A DNA stretch of 64,000 bases from Pyrocephalus nanus (lineage: Eukaryota; Chordata; Aves; Passeriformes; Tyrannidae), in contig CM076270.1 in assembly GCA_038380795.1 (NCBI GenBank), positions 16,155,001-16,219,000 of the forward strand. Direction: 5' to 3'. The notes under the pieces are model-generated. The model was not told the origin of the DNA and did not search any database. It saw nothing but the letters and a program-made list of their open reading frames with translations. Below, in pieces: positions 22,186 to 32,449 of this stretch. Each line of letters opens with the position of its first letter. Positions within the stretch are counted from its first letter, which is position 1. The position numbers and the translations under genes were made by a program.

Positions 22186-22689
22186 TCAGAGGTCCCACGG
22201 AGGCTCCGGTTCAAAGGGGATGAAGGGCAGGCGGCGCACATGGTCCCCCGAGGCCAGCTCTTCCTCCCGCACCCTGTGCGGCCGCTCTTCCAGCTCCCTC
22301 CGCACGCGGCGCAGGGGCACGGGGGGACTCGGCTCCCTATCCCCGTCGGAGAATCTCCGGCGACGGCGACCTCCAGGACCCCGCTGCTGCTCCTCCTGCC
22401 GCCGCTGCTGCTCCTGCCGCCAGCGCAGCACGAAGGCATGCAGGTGGCGACAGCGGCGACGTGGGGCCACCCCGGCACGGCCCTCCTGCCCCTGCAGCAG
22501 GCGGATGGCCCCGATGGGTTCTCGGCAGAGCGGGCAGGGGGCAGCGGCGGCGGCCCGGCCCTGGATGCAGGCACGGCAGAAGACGTGCCCGCAGGGCTCC
22601 ACGGCAGCGGGGCTTTCGAGGGCACCCAGGCAGAGCAGGCAGCTCCTGGCGGCTCCTGGCGCTGCTGCCTCGTGCCTGGCCTCCTCCAT
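22186..22689 (-). CDS. RING-finger protein, array copy 5
   Basis: A 167-aa protein from the shared ATG, with an intact C3HC4 RING, R39, R71, A85, E100, F113 and R152. AATAAA directly follows the stop. This copy alone has a G-to-A change on the coding strand that creates an in-frame upstream ATG at 22785 (MRGLRVPPAFESLQQ), which would give a 199-aa N-terminally extended form. The leader is otherwise open in that frame. Confidence 0.75.
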   Translation of the reverse strand: MEEARHEAAAPGAARSCLLCLGALESPAAVEPCGHVFCRACIQGRAAAAAPCPLCREPIGAIRLLQGQEGRAGVAPRRRCRHLHAFVLRWRQEQQRRQEEQQRGPGGRRRRRFSDGDREPSPPVPLRRVRRELEERPHRVREEELASGDHVRRLPFIPFEPEPPWDL

Positions 22690-22997
22690 CGCTGCTCCTG
22701 CCCTTGAGTCTTCGCAGCTGCTGCTGGTAATTGGTGGGTGCTGCTGCAAGGACTCAAAGGCTGGTGGCACTCGGAGCCCCCTCATCCACTGCGGGACTCA
22801 GAGGCTCCTCGGCTGCTGGTGGCACTCAGAGGCTCCTCGGTCCCTGTCAAGACACAGAGGCTCCTCAGTCACTGTCTACTCACTGTGGCTCCTTGGCCAC
22901 TGGCGGCTCACAGTCTGGCGTGCTGTGGCAGTACTCGACGGCTCGGGTGCTGCCCGCAGACCTCGTCTGTGTGCTGCTGCCAGTGCCCGGCACTGCC

Positions 22998-23004
22998 TTT
23001 TATA
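22998..23004 (-). promoter_or_regulatory. TATA box of RING copy 5
   Basis: TATAAAA on the minus strand, spacing unchanged. Confidence 0.6.
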
Positions 23005-23075
23005 GTTACCCGCTGCAGGTGATATCAAAGGGGGATTGTGACTCTGGTGACATCCCAGAGCTCCCAGGGGCACGC

Positions 23076-23522
23076 TCAGGGCGCAGCCACGAGCTCCCCC
23101 CTCCACACAGACAGAGCCTGTGACACAAAGCCCACCCGGCAGCGGGCGGCACACCTCGGCGTTTGCCCAGCTCCCTTCCAGCACGGTCCCTGCTGCTGCT
23201 GGGCTTGTGCCAGCATCGCACTCAGCAGGACCAACTCCGCAGAGCTGCTTTCCAGAGTGTGTCCTGCTGCCTGGAGCTCTTGCTCCCCCGGGGAAGGACT
23301 CTGCTTCTGCCTGGGTTGAACTTCCGCAGGCTCCGTCAGCCCCTTTCTCCAGCCTGTCAAGGTCCCTGGGGGTGCAGTGTCATCCTCTGGTGTCTCAGCA
23401 GCTCCTGCCCGCGGGGGATTCCCAGCAAACTTGCGGAGGGCGCTCTGGGCCCCATCCTTCAGGCCGCTGGCGAGAAGGCAGAGGAGCAGGCCCAGCACTG
23501 ACCCCTGGCCTACAGCCCTCAT
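23076..23522 (-). CDS. Hypothetical secreted-type ORF, array copy 5
   Basis: A 148-aa ORF with protein as in copy 1. The YY1/TISU motif is at 23539-23528. Function unknown. Confidence 0.3.
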   Translation of the reverse strand: MRAVGQGSVLGLLLCLLASGLKDGAQSALRKFAGNPPRAGAAETPEDDTAPPGTLTGWRKGLTEPAEVQPRQKQSPSPGEQELQAAGHTLESSSAELVLLSAMLAQAQQQQGPCWKGAGQTPRCAARCRVGFVSQALSVWRGELVAAP

Positions 23523-24796
23523 GCTCGGCCGCCATCTTGGCTTCACGCCGCTGATCCCCGCCCTCTGCTCACAGACCCGCAGCAGCAACAATTACAAGGA
23601 CTTTTTCTCAGGCAGATACCATTTGCAACGTTTGGCCTTCCCCAAGTCTCCTCTCTCTCCAAACTCATGACAAATGTCTGGGTGATCATTTCTTGGCCCC
23701 CAATGAGCCTTTTCCTCTTCAATAACAGCAGCTCTGGAATAAAAGGTAGCATCTGTTGAATTGCTTGCCTCTTCTTCCCCTTTTCCTGAAGATACCATTG
23801 GAGCACTACACACTGAGACCACCTCTCCTAATCATTTTGTGCCCTCTGCAAAGAGACGGAGGTTACTCAGTGGAGAATCTCCAGTGCCAGGCACCTCCAG
23901 GGCCCCACTGCTGCTGCTGCTGCCGCCATCCCGGCACCTGCGGGACACCCCGGGGCAGTACCAGGACATCCCTGGGCACCACTGGGATCCCCTGAGATAG
24001 CACTGGTGCAGCCCTGGGACTCCTGGCTGTGGCAGGCCCGAGAGACCCCCTCCATGATCGCCCCTTCCCAGCCACAGGCCACCACCCGGGAGTGGGGCAG
24101 ACGGGAGCACCAGCCTTCCAGCTCCAAAGCACAGCCCGCCCGTGGTCTCCAGACTGGCCCAGCCCAGGCTGGCCAAGCCCAGGGGCCATGTGTGAGGAGG
24201 CGGCAGGGATGGGAAGTTGGTGCTGCTGGGGGAGCCCCTGCAAGGAGGGACCGGAACAGCTCCGGGCTTCTTCAGAGGAGAACCCCTAAATGCGAGTCCC
24301 AGCCCGGCTGGGGCCGCTTCTCCCGCACGCAGAGCAGGCAGGTGCCCTTTGGCCGGTGGCTGTGCCAGGGCTGAGCCAGCCCGCAGAGCCTCCCCAGGGA
24401 TCGCAGCCCTCCACGGCACAGCACAGCACAGGGGCGTGCAGGGCCAGGAGAGCAGAGGAGGATTTGCCCTAAGCCTGCATCTCGGCCTCTTTCCTGGTCC
24501 CGGCCCTCAGAAGAGAACACACTGACCCGTTTGGGATCTGCTCAAGGAGTCTCAGGGGACTTTCCTTTTTGTCTTAGTCTTCTGGGCTGCATCCCCATGG
24601 GGATGAGCAAAGCAGCCCAGAACAACCAGGAATCGCCCCTCTCCCTGTTCCAACATCTACATTCCTCCCCCTCTCCTGGTTCTTCAACCGTATCCCACCC
24701 TCTCCTAAAGCTCCCACTCCCCCAGCCCTGCAGCAATGAGCAAACGAGCAGAAGAATCCAGCTGAGGCTCGTGTAGGAATAATGTGGGGGTTTATT

Positions 24797-25300
24797 TCAG
24801 AGGTCCCACGGAGGCTCCGGTTCAAAGGGGATGAAGGGCAGGCGGCGCACATGGTCCCCCGAGGCCAGCTCTTCCTCCCGCACCCTGTGCGGCCGCTCTT
24901 CCAGCTCCCTCCGCACGCGGCGCAGGGGCACGGGGGGACTCGGCTCCCTATCCCCATCGGAGAATCTCCGGCGACGGCGACCTCCAGGACCCCGCTGCTG
25001 CTCCTCCTGCCGCCGCTGCTGCTCCTGCCGCCAGCGCAGCACGAAGGGATGCAGGTGGCGACAGCGGCGACGTGGGGCCACCCCGGCATGGCCCTCCTGC
25101 CCCTGCAGCAGGCGGATGGCCCCGATGGGTTCTCGGCAGAGCGGGCAGGGGGCAGCGGCGGCGGCCCGGCCCTGGATGCAGGCATGGCAGAAGACGTGCC
25201 CGCAGGGCTCCACGGCAGCGGGGCTTTCGAGGGCACCCAGGCAGAGCAGGCAGCTCCTGGCGGCTCCTGGCGCTGCTGCCTCGTGCCTGGCCTCCTCCAT
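24797..25300 (-). CDS. RING-finger protein, array copy 6
   Basis: A 167-aa protein with an intact C3HC4 RING. It shares H39 and H71 with copy 1 but F113 with copy 5, and has P85, E100 and R152. AATAAA directly follows the stop. This is the 5'-most copy in transcription order, next to the abrupt right end of the array, so its far-upstream sequence differs from all other copies. Confidence 0.75.
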   Translation of the reverse strand: MEEARHEAAAPGAARSCLLCLGALESPAAVEPCGHVFCHACIQGRAAAAAPCPLCREPIGAIRLLQGQEGHAGVAPRRRCRHLHPFVLRWRQEQQRRQEEQQRGPGGRRRRRFSDGDREPSPPVPLRRVRRELEERPHRVREEELASGDHVRRLPFIPFEPEPPWDL

Positions 25301-25608
25301 CGCTGCTCCTGCCCTTGAGTCTTCGCAGCTGCTGCTGGTAATTGGTGGGTGCTGCTGCAAGGACTCAAAGGCTGGTGGCACTCGGAGCCCCCTCGTCCAC
25401 TGCGGGACTCAGAGGCTCCTCGGCTGCTGGTGGCACTCAGAGGCTCCTCGGTCCCTGTCAAGACACAGAGGCTCCTCAGTCACTGTCTACTCACTGTGGC
25501 TCCTTGGCCACTGGCGGCTCACAGTCTGGCGTGCTGTGGCAGTACTCGACGGCTCGGGTGCTGCCCGCAGACCTCGTCTGTGTGCTGCTGCCAGTGCCCG
25601 GCACTGCC

Positions 25609-25615
25609 TTTTATA
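25609..25615 (-). promoter_or_regulatory. TATA box of RING copy 6
   Basis: TATAAAA on the minus strand, spacing unchanged. Confidence 0.6.
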
Positions 25616-25686
25616 GTTACCCGCTGCAGGTGATATCAAAGGGGGATTGTGACTCTGGTGACATCCCAGAGCTCCCAGGGGCACGC

Positions 25687-26133
25687 TCAGGGCGCAGCCA
25701 CGAGCTCCCCCCTCCACACAGACAGAGCCTGTGACACAAAGCCCACCCGGCAGCGGGCGGCACACCTCGGCGTTTGCCCAGCTCCCTTCCAGCATGGTCC
25801 CTGCTGCTGCTGGGCTTGTGCCAGCATCACACTCAGCAGGACCAACTCCGCAGAGCTGCTTTCCAGAGTGTGTCCTGCTGCCTGGAGCTCTTGCTCCCCC
25901 GGGGAAGGACTCTGCTTCTGCCTGGGTTGAACTTCCGCAGGCTCCGTCAGCCCCTTTCTCCAGCCTGTCAAGGTCCCTGGGGGTGCAGTGTCATCCTCTG
26001 GTGTCTCAGCAGCTCCTGCCCGCGGGGGATTCCCAGCAAACTTGCGGAGGGCGCTCTGGGCCCCATCCTTCAGGCCGCTGGCGAGAAGGCAGAGGAGCAG
26101 GCCCAGCACTGACCCCTGGCCTACAGCCCTCAT
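25687..26133 (-). CDS. Hypothetical secreted-type ORF, array copy 6
   Basis: A 148-aa ORF with one change (LLSVMLAQ instead of LLSAMLAQ). The YY1/TISU motif is at 26150-26139. The array breaks off about 160 bp further upstream, so any promoter lying beyond that point would be absent from this copy. Confidence 0.3.
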   Translation of the reverse strand: MRAVGQGSVLGLLLCLLASGLKDGAQSALRKFAGNPPRAGAAETPEDDTAPPGTLTGWRKGLTEPAEVQPRQKQSPSPGEQELQAAGHTLESSSAELVLLSVMLAQAQQQQGPCWKGAGQTPRCAARCRVGFVSQALSVWRGELVAAP

Positions 26134-26308
26134 GCTCGGCCGCCATCTTGGCTTCACGCCGCTGATCCCCGCCCTCTGCTCACAGACCCGCAGCAGCAAC
26201 AATTACAAGGACTTTTTCTCAGGCAGATACCATTTGCAACGTTTGGCCTTCCCCAAGTCTCCTCTCTCTCCAAACTCATGACAAATGTCTGGGTGATCAT
26301 TTCTTGGC

Positions 26309-27457
26309 TTCAGTGTCCCCCTCCCTTCGCACCACTGGCATCCCCTGGCTTTGCACCTCAGACATCCTCACTCTGGATGGCTCCAAGATATCCTCATGAT
26401 CTCCCCTTTACATCTGAATGGCAGTGCCTGGGAGTGGGGAAGACAGGATCACAAGCCTTACAGCACCAAAACTGGAAGGACTCAAAGGCTTGCAAGTCCA
26501 TACTTTGCATCCCACTGTCTTGCCTGAATTGGTGCAGGCCATCTGCAAATTTTCATCAGCACTGGAAAAGCATCATAGCATGATTGCCTAGGTTGGTTTC
26601 TTCCTTTACCTCTGCCTTGTAAAACTTAGTTTTGTCTCTGACTCCATCTGAAACATGAACAATTCCTGTAGATTCAACAGGAACAAACATCTGGATATTT
26701 AGCATCTTCTGGGAGTGCGAGAGAAAAAAGAGTGACAGCTATAACTAGGAAGTAGTTTTAAGAAGCATTTTGGAATATGTGCATTTAAACCTTTATCCGC
26801 TGAGCCTTTCAAGGAGATAACATTGCATTGAAATCATACACCACAGCAATCAAAACGAAGAGAAATTAGTTAGATGTTGGTCACTATTTTGTCTTATCAG
26901 TATACGTTTTTCTCCTGCACTAGTGAGACCTGTATCAGGAATGTAAACAACTTCCAGCTTTTCTCCAAAACTAAATGTGATCCCATTATGCCCCCGCTCT
27001 TGATCAAGGCATACATCCCAAAAACTTTGAGAATCATTACAGAACTTGAAGGTGCCTGTTCAGAGCTGAATTGGAAGCCAGAAAGTGCACACGGCAAGTA
27101 ACATGTCAAGGGGAGTTCACAGTAAACAGTGTGCATAGGCTTGACAACACCACCGAGGACAGGCACAGACCTGACCTCTGTGAATAATAAGGGCGCCTTA
27201 GTGAAACTGGTCTTGGATGCTTGTGAAACCCTCCCGCTCTGGTAAGGCAACCCAGAGGTCCGAGTGCGAGAAGTGGCCATCTGCTGCTAAGAGCATTTCC
27301 CAGGAAGTGGGAGGCCCAGTTCCAGATCTGCTGTTTCCCAGACTCGGAGAGGTGCCCCTGCTCCGCCGTCGCAGTTCCCGCTGTGCCCGCGGCGGTCCCG
27401 GCAGTGGCGCGGGGCCCCGCAACGGCCGCGCCGGGGCTGTTGTTGGTAACGGCCAAG
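26309..27457. other. Right flank of the array and upstream region of the F-box gene
   Basis: Bases 26309 to about 26480 are a diverged relative of unit sequence (compare 26330-26470 with 13524-13680: shared pieces such as accactgg-atcccctg, catgatc-cccctt and gggagtgggg-agac). From 26.5 to 27.3 kb I see AT-rich DNA with no gene. The last about 150 bp are a CpG-rich promoter-like region. Confidence 0.5.
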
Positions 27458-28600
27458 ATGGCGGAGGCGGCGCGGCCGCTCCTGCCCGACTCGGTGCTGC
27501 TGCAGGTCCTGGCGCTGCTGCCGCTGCGGGACCGGCTGCGAGCGGCCAGGTAGGGTCCCTCCGGCGCCGGCACCGGCCGCCTCCCGCCGCCCCGCCCCGC
27601 CCCGGCGCTGACGGCTGGTCGCCTCCCCGCAGGGTCTGCCGGCGGTGGCAACAGCTGGCGCAGGACCGAGCGGTCTGGACACATGTGGATCTGAGTCCTC
27701 ACCGGGTACGGGCCGCCCGTCCCACCGCTGTGGGCAAGATCTGAGGGAAGCAGGGGGATCACCCACCATGGGCAGGGGTCTCCCTCCCCGACCCGCCCCC
27801 TGCAGACAGGCCTTTTCCCCCCGCAGATCACCCGCCGCACCCTGTGGCACCTGGTCCGCCACCGTCTCCCCGACAGCCTGTGCACCCTGCGGATGCGCGG
27901 CACGCCCCGCTCCCTCGGCAAGCAGCGGCTCCTCTCCCCGGCACTGCTGGCTGCCCTCCGGAAGCACTGTCCGCAGCTCCATCGCCTGTGCCTGACCGAG
28001 ACAGACCTCCGCCACGTCCCTTACGAGAGCATCCCCTCTTCTGTCACCACACTGGAGCTGAACCTCTGCGACATTCCCGATGCCTGGTTCTGCGTCTCCC
28101 CTTTGGTGCCACCACCACAGGTACAACACCTCGCTATCCACAGCATTCCCACCTTTTCTGACCATCATCTTCTTGACATTTCCTCACAGAACCACCTGAA
28201 GACACTGAGCCTTTGTGGCACCTACCGCATCACTGATATGGGGATCCAAGCAGCAGCTCCACACCTTGAAGAGCTAGAACGCCTCATTCTCCGCCACTGC
28301 ATTATCGGTGATGCTGCCATGGTATTCATTGGGCGCCACATGAAGCAGCTCCGCTACCTGGAAATCAGCAATGCCTACTTCCTGACAAACAGGGGGCTGG
28401 TTTCTATTGCAACGCTGGAGCACCTGGAGACCCTGTGCCTCGACCTTTATGATTTGGTCTCCCTTGGTACTGTTATTGCTTTGTTGCAAGTGCTGCCTCG
28501 CCTGAACCACCTCAAATTAGGCGGAACTTGCTTTGAAGATGAAGTCCTCCATAAAATTCAGGAGAATTTTCCACATTGTGCCATATCTCACACTCCTTGA
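27458..28600 (+). CDS. FBXL12-like F-box/LRR protein, 3 exons
   Basis: F-box proteins are the substrate-recognition part of SCF (SKP1-CUL1-F-box) ubiquitin ligases. Exons 27458-27549, 27633-27705 and 27827-28600 have GT/AG borders and consistent phases, giving 939 nt and 312 aa; human FBXL12 is 326 aa. An N-terminal F-box (LLPDSVLLQVLALLPLRDRL, then VCRRWQQLAQDRAVWTHVDL) is followed by leucine-rich repeats. Segments such as SPALLAALRKHCPQLHRLCL, TTLELNLCDI, LSLCGTYRITDMGI and the ending ENFPHCAISHTP resemble FBXL12. Its start ATG lies in CAAGATGGCGGA, one base off the YY1/TISU motif. It may be a lineage-specific paralogue rather than the FBXL12 orthologue, so I give no symbol. Confidence 0.88.
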
Positions 28601-28730
28601 CAACCTGAAATATTATCCTTCCTTACTACACTTGAAGTGCTCCTTTCCTCTACATAGTTTGGTACAGAATTCTCATTGGCCTTAAAACATTAAATTTTTC
28701 ATGTAAATACGTTAAGAAGCTTGTCACATA

Positions 28731-28736
28731 AATAAA
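28731..28736 (+). terminator. Polyadenylation signal of the F-box gene
   Basis: AATAAA, 130 bp after the stop codon. Confidence 0.6.
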
Positions 28737-31132
28737 TTTGTTACGAAATTTTTTATAGGGTTTCTCCATCCTTGTTTTCCATGGATCGGAGGAATAGGAA
28801 AGCTGGGAAGTACACTGAGTCTTTGGGAACCCCACTGACCAAAAAGTGGCTGGGGTGATAACTAGTTTAACCTCTGTCTTCTCTTTCTCCATTGCTGAGG
28901 ATCAGGCAGCAGCTTAACGAGGGCAGAATTAAAGAAGCAAAGTGAGGTTCCCTCCCACCACAAAAAAAACCAGATCTGGCAGCTAAAAACTCATGACTTC
29001 CAGTTCCTTCCCCTTTCCTTCAAATTCAGATCTTCAAGTCAGTCCCCAGACAGATTTTGGTCCTGGGGGTTCTTGAACACCTGGTCCTGAGAGCCAGGCA
29101 TTCCGTTTGCCCACGGGCATTGCTGTGCCTGCCACTACCTCTGGGTTTTGCTGGGAACATCCATGTTTCCTCATCACCTTTAACTGTCTGTGTTCTCTTC
29201 CTCCTCCCTTGCCCTCCCCACCCCCTCAATATCCTAACTGCAGAGAAGTGACCAAATTATATTATGTTGTTATTCCTAATTTTTATTCTATATTTTAAGC
29301 AAATACTGTATTTATTAAAAAAATTTAAAGCTTTTAACTTTAATTTCAACGTTTGTTTTTAGGATGGCTTCTTTAGTTTCTTTAACCTGGTTCTGCATCT
29401 CTCCTGTCCCTTAGGACAGCCCCCCTTGCAATTCTGTAGGAAGCAGAGCAGGATGAACTAATGCCTCAGCTAAGCTTTTCTGCCCTGTTTTCACCCCAAA
29501 CACCCCCTGCCCTCCATTCAGCTGCAGCTCATGCAGTAAACTGTTGGGTTTCAGATGGACCTGGATGGCAGTGATGCTCCCTGTGGTTAAATCCTCATTG
29601 CTATTTCCTGGCCTTTGTGCCCTGGTCTCTTTTTTGTTCCTAAACCCACTCTCAGAATAGCTCCAGGGCAAATATCCAATGGTAAAACACCCAGCTCTGC
29701 TTTGGAAAGCATCCCAAGGCTGCTGACTTAATAACTACTGCTCTGTGTTTATCCCAGACACAAAGATTAACACTGGTGGAATTAGCCTCATTAAAACCTC
29801 CAGTGCTGTCTGTCCCAGTGCTCTCTGGGCACGAGGAGGGACAGTGCAACAGGAAAAATGAAAATGAGAAACAGTAAAAATCTGTCAAGTCAGGCACAGT
29901 CAAGGCATAGTGAGATGTGGCAAGAACCTGTGTTCTCCCAATCTTTGCAGCAAGATCTTTGTGATCCTGATGGCACAACAATGGAATTTAATATCCCACA
30001 GTCCCAACTTGCCAGTTTTTCATCATCCAACTGGGAGCGGCAATTACAAAGTGGGGTGTTATAGGTTTGGAAGTGGCAGGGGAGCTGTAAATATCCGAAG
30101 ACCACAGTCAAATTAGGGGAATAAAGGACTGAAAGGATCTGGAATCAGCAGTTCTGATTCTGCTCACCTTCCTCATGCACCGTACCTACTCATGCCCTTG
30201 GAGGCTTGTTCTCCACATTTTTTCCTTCTTTCAAAATGTAGGGGGTTTCCACTCAGTTATCTCCATCTCATCTTTTGCTGACCTTTAACTTGAGCAGTTC
30301 TTCTCTCAGCCCCACCTTCCAGCTGTCCATACACACAGCATGACATCAAAACCTACCTTTTTTTAAATATACCTGATAAATAATCAACAGAGAAAGCGAA
30401 ACATTCAGTAAAGCCACAGCATGAAACAGCTCTTGGCATTCTGAGAGGAGCAGAAGTCCACAGCCCCTAAAGTGAATAGAAAACGCAGAGAAACCATAAA
30501 ATTTGGGTTATCAATCACTGCAGGGAGTGACCATTAATCACAAAGCTGCTGCTTTGCCTCATCACACACCATATATTAATGTACCACAATTTCATACACA
30601 TATGTATTTAATATTCATACTCAAGTGCTTTATTAGACCCAAATCCATTTTATTGTCTCGGACAAGCACATCTGCTGGCGCCTTCTGTGTTAATTTCCAA
30701 ACCATTCCTATTTTCCAGACCTCTTTGTTTTCAAACTTAAGAGGAAATGCCCTCAGAAACCAAAGCATCTACCTCGTTTTTAATCCAAATGGATGAGGAG
30801 GCGTCAGAAAGAAAGCACACAGGGTTTATTGCTACCTGAGGGATGAGAGAGGTTAACAGGGGAGGGGAAGGGGAGGATGAGGGGAGACCAGAGATGGGAC
30901 ACCGGAAATACAGGCGAGAAACAAAGTAGCGGTGGGTGGTGATGGGGTGATGGGGTCAAGAGGCACCGACTGGGGGACACAGGGACAAAAGGCACGGTGG
31001 GGCAAGGCAGACTGGATGAGACACCGGGGCTTAACGTGGAGGAGTGAAGAGGCACAAAGAGGGTCACAAAGGGGGTCAGGCAGGTCCCGAGCCCAGCGGA
31101 GCCCCCCGGGCCCTGCCAGTACCTGCTGGCAG
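28737..31132. other. Non-coding stretch between F-box copies
   Basis: No recognisable exon on either strand. 28.9-30.8 kb is ordinary AT-rich intergenic DNA. 30.84-31.09 kb is purine-rich (G and A) on the plus strand without a clear repeat unit. Confidence 0.4.
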
Positions 31133-31558
31133 GAGCTGAGGGGAACAGGGGGATCACCCACCGCAGGCAAGAGCTGAGGGAAGTGGGGGGATCACCCACC
31201 ATGGGCAGGGGGTCTCCTCCCCGGCCCGCTCCCCACAGACAGGCCTTTTCCCCCGCAGATCACCCGCCGCACCCTGTGGCACTTGGTCCACCACCGTCTC
31301 CCCGACAGCCTGTGCACCCTGCGGATGCGCGGCACTCCCCGCTCCCTCGGCAAGCAGCGGCTCCTCTCCCCGGCACTGCTGGCTGCCCTCTGGAAGCACT
31401 GTCCGCAGTTCCACCGCCTATGCCTGACCGAGACAGACCTCCGCCACGTCCCTTACGAGAGCATCCCCTCTTCTGTCACCACACTGGAGCTGAACCTCTG
31501 CAATATTCCTGATGCCTGTGCTTCGACCTCTGCGATTTTATTTCTCCCCCATTATTGA
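31133..31558 (+). pseudogene. Partial, internally deleted copy of the FBXL12-like gene
   Basis: 31259-31518 is nearly identical to the start of exon 3 of the F-box gene (27827-28086). The preceding 60-70 bp match its intron 2, including the AG acceptor. After GATGCCTG the sequence jumps to the equivalent of about 28433 (tgcttcgacctctgcgattt against tgcctcgacctttatgattt), so about 345 bp of LRR sequence are missing. The frame then ends at a TGA at 31556-31558. No copy of exons 1 or 2 is present. At 31133-31200 a short segment (gagctgagggaa, then gggggatcacccacc) is repeated twice. This is a non-functional DNA-level duplicate, not a retrocopy, because intron sequence is kept. Confidence 0.85.
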
Positions 31559-31559
31559 T

Positions 31560-32400
31560 TTGAAATTTGGATCCGTGCTCCAAAACTGAATATGTCTGGA
31601 CATTGCTCTGATAAAAAAAATGTACCCAGGTCTTGCTGGCTTTTACCTCCCCTTGGTACCCTATTATGTGCACCAGCAGCATTGGGTTAGGTGCTTTCCT
31701 TCTCAAGGGAATGTTATCACTTTCCAGGAGCCCATCTCTGAAAATTGGATAGCACTTCCAGAATGGAGTAGTTCCCAGGATTGATCCCACACAGAAGGTG
31801 CCAGGACAGAAAGCTGGTGCTAGCCTTAGCTCCCCAGTGCAGCCTGTTGTCTGCACAATGAACACTGTGCTTGGGTGCTTTGCTTCCCAAAGGAAAGTAA
31901 CATTATCATCTTTCAAGAGCCCACCTCTGAAATTTGATAGAACTTCAGAAATGGAATAGTTTCAGGAATTGCTCCTACAGAAAAGGTTCCAGGACAGAAA
32001 ATTCAGTGTTGCTGAATTTGCCTCTTCTGGGCACCCTACCATCTGCCCCACAACACTGGGGCTAGGTACTAGCCTTGCCAAAATAAATGTACTGCTAATA
32101 ATTTTCATGTGCCGACCTCCCAAATTTGGATCTGGGCTCAACAACTGAATACATTCAGGGATTGGTCCCATAAAATGGTACCAGGACAGAAAGCTAATGC
32201 TGCCCTTCATCACTTCTGGGCAGGCTCTCATCTGCATCACCAACCCTGGGGCCAGGTGCTTTATTTTCCAAGGAAAGGTAATTTTATCTGTACTGAGGAG
32301 CCCCTATCTGAAATTCAGATACCACCTGCAGAATTAAATACAGGCCAGGACAGAAAGCTGTTACTGAGCTTTACCTCCCCTGAGCACACCCTCACCTGTG
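31560..32400 (+). repeat. Diverged tandem repeat, period about 190 bp, forward arm
   Basis: The marker ccaggacagaaagct and its variants recur at about 31800, 31990, 32177 and 32348. Each is followed by a cctcccctgggcacc-type segment and then by aacactggggctaggtgcttt and cttcccaaggaaagta segments. A degenerate unit precedes at 31560-31700. Units are clearly related but much diverged, so the array is old. Confidence 0.75.
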
Positions 32401-32449
32401 GGGAGTGAGGATGCTACTTTATGCTTAGAAGAAAAGCTGCCATACCCAC

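Larger units (their letters stand above)
11666..26308 (-). repeat. Head-to-tail tandem array, about 5.6 units of about 2.61 kb
   Basis: Equivalent points recur at 11739, 14349, 16959, 19570, 22186 and 24797, so the periods are 2610, 2610, 2611, 2616 and 2611 bp. Units differ by scattered single-base changes and two small indels: +6 bp cctctt near 18487, 21098 and 23714, and -5 bp in a cggcacag run near 19195 and 24420. Each unit holds one RING gene, its TATA promoter, and an upstream ORF with a YY1/TISU-type ATG. The left end grades into diverged sequence just before 11666. The right end stops abruptly at about 26308 after tcatttcttggc. Both flanks are diverged relatives of unit sequence. It is not CRISPR or a satellite: the units are gene-sized and coding. 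Confidence 0.97.

Noticed and set aside
11666..26308. CRISPR-like or satellite interpretation of the periodic structure.
   Set aside because: Units are 2.6 kb, coding and adjacent without spacers, in a vertebrate genome.
31283..31558. The open frame in the F-box duplicate as a functional short gene.
   Set aside because: It lacks exons 1 and 2 (the F-box) and most LRRs, and ends in sequence unrelated to the protein after the deletion.
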